Assembly: GCA_022573485.1 (NCBI GenBank) | Contig: JACZTW010000009.1 | Span: forward strand, 1-27,233 | Source of the DNA: Planctomycetota bacterium | GTDB taxonomy: Bacteria > Planctomycetota > Phycisphaerae > UBA1845 > CAIVHJ01 | Length of the DNA: 27,233 bases | Direction of reading: 5' to 3' | Shown: positions 1 through 7,237 of the stretch, in pieces | Layout of the letters: each line of letters starts with the position of its first letter | How positions within the stretch are numbered: the first letter of the stretch is position 1 | Translations under genes and position numbers: made by a program | The notes under the pieces: generated by a model | The model's input: the letters and a program-made list of their open reading frames with translations, nothing else | Databases searched by the model: none | Told to the model about the DNA's origin: nothing

Positions 1-38
1 GTTTGTAGGTTTGTGGAACGTCGAGAGTTTCTTTGACT

Positions 39-63
39 GCCCGCGCTGTGGGCCGGCGCGGGC
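39..63 (+). other. GC-rich hairpin at left edge
   Basis: An 8-bp perfect stem GCCCGCGC/GCGCGGGC encloses a 9-base loop. No T-run follows, so it is not a clear intrinsic terminator. It may belong to the end of an upstream gene outside the window. Confidence 0.35.
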
Positions 64-93
64 CGAGCGGCTGAAACGCATGAACCTTTCTCA

Positions 94-142
94 AGCGGTC
101 AGCACTCAGCTTTCAGCTTTCAGCGGTCAGCGGTCAGCGGTC
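94..142 (+). repeat. Heptamer tandem array 1 (AGCGGTC type)
   Basis: Seven consecutive 7-base units: AGCGGTC, AGCACTC, AGCTTTC, AGCTTTC and then AGCGGTC three times. The array ends 6 bases before the GAGG ribosome-binding site of the halogenase-like gene, so it is probably part of that gene's upstream region. It has the same 7-base period as the arrays at 20226 and 25730, but a different unit. It resembles the short tandemly repeated heptanucleotides described in cyanobacteria; any role here is unknown. Confidence 0.85.
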
Positions 143-159
143 AGTTGCGAGGTGTGCGT

Positions 160-1695
160 ATGATTACGGTGCAGGCGGATGTGGCGATTATCGGCGCCGG
201 GTTCGGCGGCAGTTTGACGGCGCTTCTCGTCGAGCGCATTGGCCTCAAACCGGTGCTGATCGAGCAGGGCAGCCATCCTCGGTTTGCAATCGGCGAGTCA
301 TCGACGCCGCTGGCGGACCTGACCCTGCGGGCGCTGGCGGAAAATTACGACCTGCCGCGACTCGTGCCGCTGACGCGCTATGGTTCGTGGCGGCGGACGT
401 ATCCTGACGTGATGCGCGGGCTCAAACGCGGCTTTAGCTACTTCCATCATCAGGCAGGCGAGCCGTTCGTGCCCTGCGCGGACCATGCCAACGAGTTGTT
501 GGTGGCTGCCAGCCCGGATGACGAGCACGCTGATACGCATTGGCTGCGGGCTGATGTGGATCATTTCTTCGTTCGCGAAGTGCAGGCCGCCGGCATCGAC
601 TACTTCGATCGCACCACGCTGGAGGACGTCGCAACAGGCGCCGGCGCCCGCGCAGCGGGTTCAACCGGCTTCGCCGGCGGTCTAACCCGCTCCGCGGGCT
701 GGCGGCTGAGCGGGCGGCGGGACGGCGAGGCCATCGAAGTGACGGCGGAGTTTGTCATCGACGCATCGGGCGCGGGGCGTGTGCTGGAGCGCTGCCTCGG
801 AATCGCCAACGACGTGAGTGACATAAAGACGAACTCACGCACGATCTATTCCCATTTTAGAGGGGTGCGCCGGTGGCAGGACGTTTACGAGCAAGCCGGC
901 GGGCGATCCGCCGACCATCCCTATGATTGCGACGCGGCGGCGCTGCACCATGTGTTCGACGGCGGGTGGATGTGGCTGCTGAGGTTTGACGATGACTTGG
1001 TTAGCGCCGGTTGGGTGCTCGACCGGGCGCGTTTCCCCTTGGACGAATCCATGCCGCCGGAGCGTGAATGGGCAAGCTGGCTCGAACGGTTCCCGTCGAT
1101 CGCGGCGCAGTTCGAGCGGGCCGAACCGGTTCGGCCTTTCGATCGCACGGACCGCCTGCAGCGCTGCGCCGCACAAATCGTCGGCGAGAATTGGGCCATG
1201 CTGCCTCACACGGCGGGCTTTCTCGATCCGCTGCACAGCTCGGGCATCGCGCTGACGCTCTCCGGCATCGAGCGAATCATCGCGGCGCTGGAAGCAGGCA
1301 GCAGCCGGGCGGAACGACTGGCGGCGTATCAAGAGTCGCTCCGCCGGGAGATTGCAGTGATGGATCAAATCATCCACGGTTGCTATCAATGCTTCGATCG
1401 CTTTGAGTTGATGACTTCGTTTGCCATGTATTACTTCGCCGGCGCCCACAGCAGCGAACACCGCCGCCTCGACGGCAGGCACCAAGTCGCCGACGGGTTC
1501 TTGATGGCCCATGACGCGCTCTATCGCGAGGCCGTCGGGACCGCCTATGAAAAGGTTTGCCAAATCGTCCAAAGTCGTGACCTCCTCAGCAGCAGCGCGG
1601 CAGACTTTTCCCGCGACGTCGCGGAATCCATCGTCGCTTACAATCAAGTTGGTCTGTGCGATCCGGACAAGTGCAATATGTATCCCTATGTGTGA
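160..1695 (+). CDS. FAD-dependent halogenase-like oxidoreductase
   Basis: A 511-residue flavoprotein of the tryptophan-halogenase/geranylgeranyl-reductase superfamily. Visible motifs are the FAD-binding GAGFGG near residues 12-17, IGESSTP near 44-50, a GLKRG segment whose Lys89 lies where flavin halogenases carry their catalytic lysine, and FLDPLHSSG near 354-362, which fits the FxxPxxSxG halogenase signature. The usual WxWxIP motif is altered to WMWLLR (Trp269, Trp271), so halogenation cannot be assumed; an oxygenase or reductase role is possible. ATG 160 is preferred over TTG 145 because GAGG at 149-152 sits 7 bases upstream. It has no signal peptide, so it is probably cytoplasmic. It is followed in the same direction by the TPR/FG-GAP genes. 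The substrate is unknown. Confidence 0.75.
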   Translation: MITVQADVAIIGAGFGGSLTALLVERIGLKPVLIEQGSHPRFAIGESSTPLADLTLRALAENYDLPRLVPLTRYGSWRRTYPDVMRGLKRGFSYFHHQAGEPFVPCADHANELLVAASPDDEHADTHWLRADVDHFFVREVQAAGIDYFDRTTLEDVATGAGARAAGSTGFAGGLTRSAGWRLSGRRDGEAIEVTAEFVIDASGAGRVLERCLGIANDVSDIKTNSRTIYSHFRGVRRWQDVYEQAGGRSADHPYDCDAAALHHVFDGGWMWLLRFDDDLVSAGWVLDRARFPLDESMPPEREWASWLERFPSIAAQFERAEPVRPFDRTDRLQRCAAQIVGENWAMLPHTAGFLDPLHSSGIALTLSGIERIIAALEAGSSRAERLAAYQESLRREIAVMDQIIHGCYQCFDRFELMTSFAMYYFAGAHSSEHRRLDGRHQVADGFLMAHDALYREAVGTAYEKVCQIVQSRDLLSSSAADFSRDVAESIVAYNQVGLCDPDKCNMYPYV

Positions 1696-1770
1696 TGCAG
1701 TCGATCGATCGCGGGGTCGGGGTGTCGTGGTACGTTTCAAAGGCGGCACGAAATGTTCATTGCCAAGCGT

Positions 1771-1969
1771 CTGCTAACCGACAAAGTCACGTGGGACCGC
1801 TGGACCGCTAGTGAGGCAAGAGGTAACATTCACTGCGCGTGAGGGGTTCGATCCCTCGCGTGCGGAGCGACAAACCCTCCGCAGGACAATGGACCGTAGC
1901 AGATTTTGGACGATCACCAAACGACGAACTCCCGTCGGGAGGTTTGACCCTTGGCTTGCCGTTTAGCAG
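1771..1969 (+). repeat. CTGCTAA/TTAGCAG hairpin element, copy 1 (expanded)
   Basis: The left arm CTGCTAACCGACAAAG (1771-1786) can pair with the right arm CTTGCCGTTTAGCAG (1955-1969). The same arms recur at 5470-5525 and 7182-7237. Here the arms are separated by about 168 bases instead of 21. That insert holds its own hairpins: an 11-bp stem at 1835-1863 and CTCCC-GTC-GGGAG at 1929-1941. The 3' end carries GGGAGG (1937-1942), 8 bases before TTG 1951, where the TPR/FG-GAP reading frame can start. It is either a structured mRNA leader or a small repeated DNA element. Confidence 0.6.
1835..1863 (+). other. 11-bp hairpin with a T-arm-like loop
   Basis: Stem GCGCGTGAGGG / CCCTCGCGTGC, continuous with two G-U wobbles, closes the 7-base loop GTTCGAT. 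The inner 5 bp and loop look exactly like a tRNA T-arm, but no matching acceptor, D or anticodon arm is found upstream. It is best read as an internal hairpin of the 1771-1969 element. Confidence 0.6.
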
Positions 1970-4900
1970 CCCTCCGGCAGTGTTCACTTATCCCCATGAG
2001 TGTGCCCCGCGAGCGCAGATGGCGTGACCTGCGCGATCACGGTTCGCGCACCGCGTGGGCGCGCCCTCTTGTCGCCGCCGCCTGCGCGATGGTCCTCGTT
2101 TTCCCGGGTTGCAAGAAACAGGAAGACAAAAAGAAACCACCACCGCCGACTCCCTCGACTCAGGCAACTCAGACAACTCAATCGCTCGGTGCTCAGTACT
2201 TGTCGCTGCTCAATGTCGGCAAAGCGCATTACGAAAACCGCGAAGCCGACAAGGCCATCGAAACATTCAGCAAGGCAGTCAAGCTGCTGCCTGTGGAGCC
2301 GGCAGGCCGTTTGAACTTGGCCCGAGCGTATTTGCAGGCCCGCCTGAATGAAAAGGCGCTGACTGAAGCGAAAGAGGTGCTGGCCATCGACCGCCATTCG
2401 ACGCCGGCACACTATCTCGCCGGCATCGCTCACTTGCGCCTCGGGCAAGTGCGGCGGGCCATCGCGCAACTGGAAGAGACCGCCCGCCGCGACCCCAAGG
2501 ACGCGACGGTTCGTTTCCAACTGGCCAACGCATTCAAACGCGACGGTCAGCCACAGCGCTATGCGGCCGAACTCCACACCACGATTGGGCTCAATCCGAA
2601 TCATTGGAATGCTCACTACCAAATTGCGCAGATTGCGCTCAAAGCCAAGGATCGCGAGACCGCCAAGAAACACCTTGGGCAATACGAGCGCATCTTCAAG
2701 AGTCTCCCGGACGTCAAGAAGACGCCTGAAGTATTGGAACAATGCAAGCACACCGCCGCCGAAGTGCCCGCCGAAGTCCATCAACCGAGCGAAAAGCCGA
2801 TCGACGTGCGATTTGTGGCCAAGCCGGTCCCGCTGCCGGAGCAGTTCAAGGTTGTGCTGCCGATCGCGCTCATCGACATCGACGCAGATGGCCTCCAAGA
2901 TGTGTTGGTGACGAACGGGTCCGGCGAAGTGCGTCTCATGCACAACCGTTCCGGCACGCTTGAACTGGCCGACGCACCGTTGGGCAAGCTGTCCAGTGGC
3001 AAGTGCTCAAACGGCAAAGTTGCGGATTTCGATAACGATAAGCTGACCGATGTTTTTCTGTTTGGTTCCAAAGCGAGTATGTTGCTGAAGCAGGGGGAGA
3101 GTCGCACATTCACGGATGTCACGACCTCGGCCGGCCTGGACGGCGCGGGCCTGCGCGATGCAATCTGGATCGACTACGACCACGACAGCGACCTGGATTT
3201 GCTGGTGGTGACGGATGCCGGCAGCCTGCGACTGTGGCAAAATAGAGGCAATGGCACGTTTGAGGATCAATCCGTGCCGGCCGGCATTTCACCCGACTGG
3301 GCCATTGTCGTGTCTGTTCAAGCAACGGACTTCGATGGCGATGAAGCCACCGATGTCGTTGTTGGGATGCATGATGCCCCGTCGTGGCTTTTGCACAATG
3401 ACGGGCTGGGCATTTTCTCGCGCCGCGATGCTGATCCTCCGTGGCCGGCCGGACACGTGCTGATTGCTGCGGATTTTGACAACGATTTGCGCCGTGACTT
3501 GTTGGTGAGAGGGCAAGGCGGTGTTGAGGTCTTACTCAGCGCTGGAGGCCGACAGGGGGTTGTGCCCACTGGTGTCCTAACGGCGCAAGTGAAGCAGGTT
3601 GACTATGACAATGACGGCTGGTTGGATGTGCTCGTGGTCACGGTGCCGCGCACGAGACCCTTTATTGGGATCGGCTTGGGATTGTTCCGCAATGCCGGTG
3701 CAAATGGCTGGCAGGACGTGACGGTATCTAGCGGTCTTTCAAAGGCGCAGGTGGTCATGGGGACCCAGCCACTCGCGGCCGACTTCGATGGTGATGGAGA
3801 TTCGGATCTACTGTATGCGGAAATGAGCGGCGGGCTCATACTGCTCGACAATGAAGGCGGGAATGCGAACCGGCAGCTTAAGGTGCAACTGACGGGAACG
3901 AAATCGAATCGCAGCGGGATCGGGACGGTGATCGAGATTCGCAGTGGTGGGTTTCGGTTGTCGCGGACGGTGACCGAGCTGCCGATCGAGATCGGCGTCG
4001 GCGATCTCGAAACACTCGACAGCGTGCGGACGGTCTGGACGAACAGCGTCGTCAAGAATGATATTGGAGTCAAAACGCCAAGTACGTTGAAGATCGAGGA
4101 GCCGCTGGTCAGCACGGGCTCGTGTCCGTATCTGTATGCGTGGGACGGGCAGGAGTTCCGCTTCATTACGGATATTCTGGGCGGCGCGCCGCTGGGCCTG
4201 CCGATGCGGCGCGGGCGCTATGTGCCCGCCGATACGTACGAGTATATTCGGCTGGGAGATCAAGACTCGTTTCCGCCTCGCGACGGTCGGTACGTTCTGC
4301 AAATCACCGACGAACTGCGTGAGGTTCTGTATTTGGACTACGTGCGGCTGGCCGTTGTCGATCACCCGCCGGGAACCGAAGTCCACGAGACGGACAAGCT
4401 CGAACCACCGCCATTCTCCAAGTCGGAGTTGTGGGTGCTGAAAGATCGTGTCGATGTGGTGCAGGCCACGGACAACACCGGCTGCGATTGGACCTCGGAG
4501 CTTCACTCGCTCGACGGCGTACGCACGAAACCTCCGGCTTTGCGTCCGCCGCAGCTTCGCGGGTTGGCTGAGGAGCACAGCTATACGCTCGACTTCGGCC
4601 CGCTGGACGTGAGTCGGCCGTGGGTGCTGGTGCTCAACGGCTGGTTGATGTGGGGCGAAGCCGGTGTTGCGATCGCGGCCAGTCAGAACCCGGACTTGCC
4701 GAATCCCTGGCCGAGGCTTGAGGCCGAGGTTGACGGTGATTGGCAGGCGGTCGATGTGAAGGTCGGGGCGCCGAGCGGCAAGCCGCCGCAATCGGTTGTG
4801 GTGGACCTCGCCGGGGCGCTGCCCGAAGGCACGACGCGCCTGCGCCTGACTACGGCGTTTGAAATCTATTGGGATCGTGCGGCGCTGTTCGTTCGCGAAG

Positions 4901-5373
4901 AGGCCAAGCGCGCTCTGACGGTGACGCTGGCGCCGGTGCGGGCGGAGTTGTACTGGCGGGGCTTTCCGCGGCAAACGCGCCCGGATCCAAACGGGCCGGT
5001 GCTGCCGGTGACCTCCGATATCTCGCTGACGCCGCCGTGGGACACGACGCCGGTGGGCTGGTGTACGCGGTACGGCGACATACTCGAACTTTTGACCGAG
5101 ATCGACGATCGCTTCGTGATCTTCAACGGCGGCGACGCGGCGACGATCGAGTTCGACGCAGCGCTCGAACCGCTGCCCGACGGCTGGACGCGCAGCTTCT
5201 TTCTCATCTCCGACGGCTGGGACAAGGACAGCGACTACAACGTGCTGCACGGCGACACCATCGAGCCGCTGCCGTTCCACGGCATGGACGACCAGCTCTA
5301 TGGCCGGCAGCCGCAACCCCCTGCCCTCGACGATTGGATTGAGCGTTACAACACCCGCTGGGTGGGGCCGTGA
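1951..5373 (+). CDS. Large TPR + FG-GAP (VCBS) lipoprotein
   Basis: A 1140-residue exported protein. A hydrophobic stretch ends in the lipobox VFPGC (Cys54), followed by a Lys/Pro-rich linker, TPR helices (about 80-240), and a propeller with seven Asp-rich calcium-type loops such as DIDADG, DFDNDK, DYDHDS, DFDGDE, DFDNDL, DYDNDG and DFDGDG (about 309-620). An ASPIC/UnbV-like segment (about 650-710) and a roughly 420-residue C-terminal region beginning near SCPYLYAWDGQ follow. TTG 1951 has GGGAGG 8 bases upstream; ATG 1996 gives a more usual 38-residue leader but lacks a ribosome-binding site, so the start is undecided. It is predicted to be anchored to a membrane and to act in protein-protein or ligand binding; no enzyme motif is evident. 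The hairpin element just upstream ties it to the next two genes. Confidence 0.85.
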   Translation: MACRLAALRQCSLIPMSVPRERRWRDLRDHGSRTAWARPLVAAACAMVLVFPGCKKQEDKKKPPPPTPSTQATQTTQSLGAQYLSLLNVGKAHYENREADKAIETFSKAVKLLPVEPAGRLNLARAYLQARLNEKALTEAKEVLAIDRHSTPAHYLAGIAHLRLGQVRRAIAQLEETARRDPKDATVRFQLANAFKRDGQPQRYAAELHTTIGLNPNHWNAHYQIAQIALKAKDRETAKKHLGQYERIFKSLPDVKKTPEVLEQCKHTAAEVPAEVHQPSEKPIDVRFVAKPVPLPEQFKVVLPIALIDIDADGLQDVLVTNGSGEVRLMHNRSGTLELADAPLGKLSSGKCSNGKVADFDNDKLTDVFLFGSKASMLLKQGESRTFTDVTTSAGLDGAGLRDAIWIDYDHDSDLDLLVVTDAGSLRLWQNRGNGTFEDQSVPAGISPDWAIVVSVQATDFDGDEATDVVVGMHDAPSWLLHNDGLGIFSRRDADPPWPAGHVLIAADFDNDLRRDLLVRGQGGVEVLLSAGGRQGVVPTGVLTAQVKQVDYDNDGWLDVLVVTVPRTRPFIGIGLGLFRNAGANGWQDVTVSSGLSKAQVVMGTQPLAADFDGDGDSDLLYAEMSGGLILLDNEGGNANRQLKVQLTGTKSNRSGIGTVIEIRSGGFRLSRTVTELPIEIGVGDLETLDSVRTVWTNSVVKNDIGVKTPSTLKIEEPLVSTGSCPYLYAWDGQEFRFITDILGGAPLGLPMRRGRYVPADTYEYIRLGDQDSFPPRDGRYVLQITDELREVLYLDYVRLAVVDHPPGTEVHETDKLEPPPFSKSELWVLKDRVDVVQATDNTGCDWTSELHSLDGVRTKPPALRPPQLRGLAEEHSYTLDFGPLDVSRPWVLVLNGWLMWGEAGVAIAASQNPDLPNPWPRLEAEVDGDWQAVDVKVGAPSGKPPQSVVVDLAGALPEGTTRLRLTTAFEIYWDRAALFVREEAKRALTVTLAPVRAELYWRGFPRQTRPDPNGPVLPVTSDISLTPPWDTTPVGWCTRYGDILELLTEIDDRFVIFNGGDAATIEFDAALEPLPDGWTRSFFLISDGWDKDSDYNVLHGDTIEPLPFHGMDDQLYGRQPQPPALDDWIERYNTRWVGP

Positions 5374-5469
5374 ACCGCATGCATCTCGCGCGTCGGTCGC
5401 TGGAAGGTCACATTGCCTCACCGTTTGGCCGATGAACCGGGGTTGGTTACAATGAACGCTTCTCAGTGT

Positions 5470-5525
5470 CTGCTAATCGGCAAGCCACTTAGAGGCTTGT
5501 TCGAGTTGGCTTCGCCGTTTAGCAG
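5470..5525 (+). repeat. CTGCTAA/TTAGCAG hairpin element, copy 2
   Basis: A 56-base element. The left arm CTGCTAATCGGCAAGCC pairs with GGCTTCGCCGTTTAGCAG across a 21-base loop; one T-T mismatch and one bulged C interrupt a 16-bp stem. Copy 3 has the same total length and the same mismatch and bulge positions. The loop contains AGAGG (5491-5495), and TTG 5506 would open an 18-codon frame ending at TGA 5560-5562. The element lies 64 bases upstream of the TPR gene start. Confidence 0.75.
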
Positions 5526-5588
5526 GTGCCGGCCGGTCGTACGGTGCGCGATCGGATTATGATTCCTCAAAGGTAAGGAACGCTGCTC

Positions 5589-7088
5589 GTGTCATCAGGA
5601 AAGCAAAAGACCCGTCAGCGCCCACCATCAGGGGATTCGCATTCGCGTGAACGTAAGGGCAAACAACATGCTCGCTCCGCTGGACGTGGAGGGCGCATGG
5701 TCCTGGTGTGCGGCGTGCTCGTGCTGGGCGCCGTCGTCGTGGTGGTTCTGACGCGGCGCGGCCAGACCGGCATTGAGGTGCCCGTGCCGACCGACCTTGA
5801 ATCATTCGATCCGCAGATCACGTCGTACTTAAAAAAGTATATCCAGCGCGCTCAGTCGGCGCCGCGGGATTTTGACGCCCAGGCTACTCTGGGGATGGTC
5901 TATGGCGCCAATTCCGTGTGGCGTGAAGCTCGGGCGTGTTTCGTAAACGCTGTGCTGCTCAGGCCCGACGAACCGTTGGCGCGGCATCATGAGGCGATCG
6001 CGACGGATGAACTCGGCGAAGCCGATACTGCGTTCGAGATGTTTGGTCAGATCGCGCGTGAGTTTCCGAATTTCGCGCCGGGCCGGCATCGCTACGGCGT
6101 CGGGCTTCTCTTTCGAGGCCGACTGGAAGACGCGGCGGCGGAGTTCGAGCGCGTGATCGCGCTGGCCCCGAGCGCGCCCGAAGCCTACATTGGCTTGGGC
6201 GAGGTCCGGCTTCGCGAGGGCGACCTGGCTGCGTCGGCCGGGCACTTGCAGAAAGCTTTGCAAATCAACCCGCGGCTGCGTCGGGCACGACACTTGCTTG
6301 GCTCAGCCTACCTCAAGTTGGGCCGCACCGCAGAAGCCAAGCGGCATCTTTCCGGCAGCGTCGGTACCGGACGACTGTATCTGACGGATTCCTGGTCCCA
6401 AGAGCAGCGGCAGCACGCGCTGGTCCTGGCCGACCAGATTAGTCGGGCGCTGGGCTGGCTCGATGCCGGTCAGCCCGCCGAGGGCGCCCGGATATTGGAG
6501 GAGGCGCTGTCGTGGCATCCGGGCAACGTCGATGTCTCAAATAACCTCGCCATTATGTATCTTCAACTCGGACGCACCCAAGAGGCGCTCAACCTTCTGC
6601 GCGATTCTTTACGGCAGGACGACTCGCGCTTCGAGACTTACATCAACCTGGCGGCGGTGCAAATGAGCACGAAAGAGTTGGAGAAAGCCCTGGCCACGAT
6701 TGACCGGGCCGTCGCGCTGGCGCCGCAGGTGGCCCAGGTACATTTGACCCGCGGGCATATCCTGCTCCAGCTTGGTCGCACTGAGGAAGGCATCGAAGCG
6801 CTTGAAAGGGCCTCCGAGCTTGACGCCGAAAACTTGTCGATTCATACGGAGTTGGCCCAATTGTACCTGCGACTTCGGCGGTATCCGGAGGCCAAAGAAC
6901 ATTTCCGAGCCGTTGTGGATGGCGATCCGAGCAACTTCGGCGCGCTCGTGCGGCTGTGCCATGCTTGCATCCAGCTTGGCGATCTGGAAGAGGCCGAAGA
7001 GATTCTGGCCGAGCTGTACGAACTGGACCCGAACCACGCGGACATCGCGAAATTGCAGGCCGGACTGCGCGGGCGAAGGGGTGAATGA
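5589..7088 (+). CDS. Membrane-anchored TPR protein
   Basis: A 499-residue protein with a basic, hydrophilic N-terminus (residues 1-36), one transmembrane helix (about 37-55, very Val/Leu-rich) and then TPR-type helical pairs to the end, roughly ten units. The positive-inside pattern suggests that the TPR part faces the periplasm. The GTG start is preceded by AAGG about 11 bases upstream. It lies between two FG-GAP lipoprotein genes in the same orientation and is probably a scaffold for them; this is inferred from context only. TPR repeats alone do not define a function. Confidence 0.85.
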   Translation: MSSGKQKTRQRPPSGDSHSRERKGKQHARSAGRGGRMVLVCGVLVLGAVVVVVLTRRGQTGIEVPVPTDLESFDPQITSYLKKYIQRAQSAPRDFDAQATLGMVYGANSVWREARACFVNAVLLRPDEPLARHHEAIATDELGEADTAFEMFGQIAREFPNFAPGRHRYGVGLLFRGRLEDAAAEFERVIALAPSAPEAYIGLGEVRLREGDLAASAGHLQKALQINPRLRRARHLLGSAYLKLGRTAEAKRHLSGSVGTGRLYLTDSWSQEQRQHALVLADQISRALGWLDAGQPAEGARILEEALSWHPGNVDVSNNLAIMYLQLGRTQEALNLLRDSLRQDDSRFETYINLAAVQMSTKELEKALATIDRAVALAPQVAQVHLTRGHILLQLGRTEEGIEALERASELDAENLSIHTELAQLYLRLRRYPEAKEHFRAVVDGDPSNFGALVRLCHACIQLGDLEEAEEILAELYELDPNHADIAKLQAGLRGRRGE

Positions 7089-7181
7089 GATTCGGAGGTG
7101 CATGTGTGGATCACTGAATTTGGAATCTCTACGAGTATCAAGGAATCCTTCTGCGGGAGCGCTGGACGGACTTCTCCGAGG

Positions 7182-7237
7182 CTGCTAACCGGCAAGCCAT
7201 CGAAGGGAGTGCTTGACGTGACTTCGTCGTTTAGCAG
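7182..7237 (+). repeat. CTGCTAA/TTAGCAG hairpin element, copy 3
   Basis: A 56-base element with left arm CTGCTAACCGGCAAGCC, a 21-base loop and right arm GACTTCGTCGTTTAGCAG. Relative to copy 2 it keeps the same mismatch and bulged C, and it replaces one G-C pair by a G-U wobble. GAAGGGA (7202-7208) in the loop lies 9 bases before GTG 7218, the best start for the FG-GAP gene, so the element overlaps the first codons of that gene. Confidence 0.75.

Noticed and set aside
2..163. C-terminal part of an upstream gene in frame 2, ending in an ATGA overlap with ATG 160
   Set aside because: The frame is open for 53 codons and includes CPRC, but it runs through the heptamer array, as expected for non-coding DNA, and is too short to trust in GC-rich sequence.
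835..1749. 304-codon minus-strand open frame opposite the halogenase-like gene
   Set aside because: It is antisense to conserved flavoprotein motifs, and its composition is typical of a shadow frame.
1841..1865. tRNA gene suggested by a perfect T-arm (GAGGG-GTTCGAT-CCCTC)
   Set aside because: The 3' acceptor strand GCGTGCG has no complement at the right distance upstream, and no D or anticodon arm can be drawn. The stem instead extends to 11 bp as a plain hairpin.
3808..5421. 537-codon minus-strand open frame opposite the TPR/FG-GAP gene
   Set aside because: It is the antisense shadow of a clear coding frame, with Arg/His/Pro-rich text and no domain.
5470..5525. Integron attC site (folded arms, bulged base, one element per gene)
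   Set aside because: The size and the single bulged base fit, but the arms do not match RYYYAAC and GTTRRRY (they read TGCTAAC/T and GTTTAGC), copy 2 lacks the AAC/GTT pair, and no integrase is seen. Kept only as a weak alternative.
7098..7217. Longer N-terminus for the FG-GAP lipoprotein starting at GTG 7098
   Set aside because: The GGAG there is directly next to the GTG, the added 40 residues would run across the hairpin element, and GTG 7218 has a well-spaced ribosome-binding site and leaves a lipoprotein leader.
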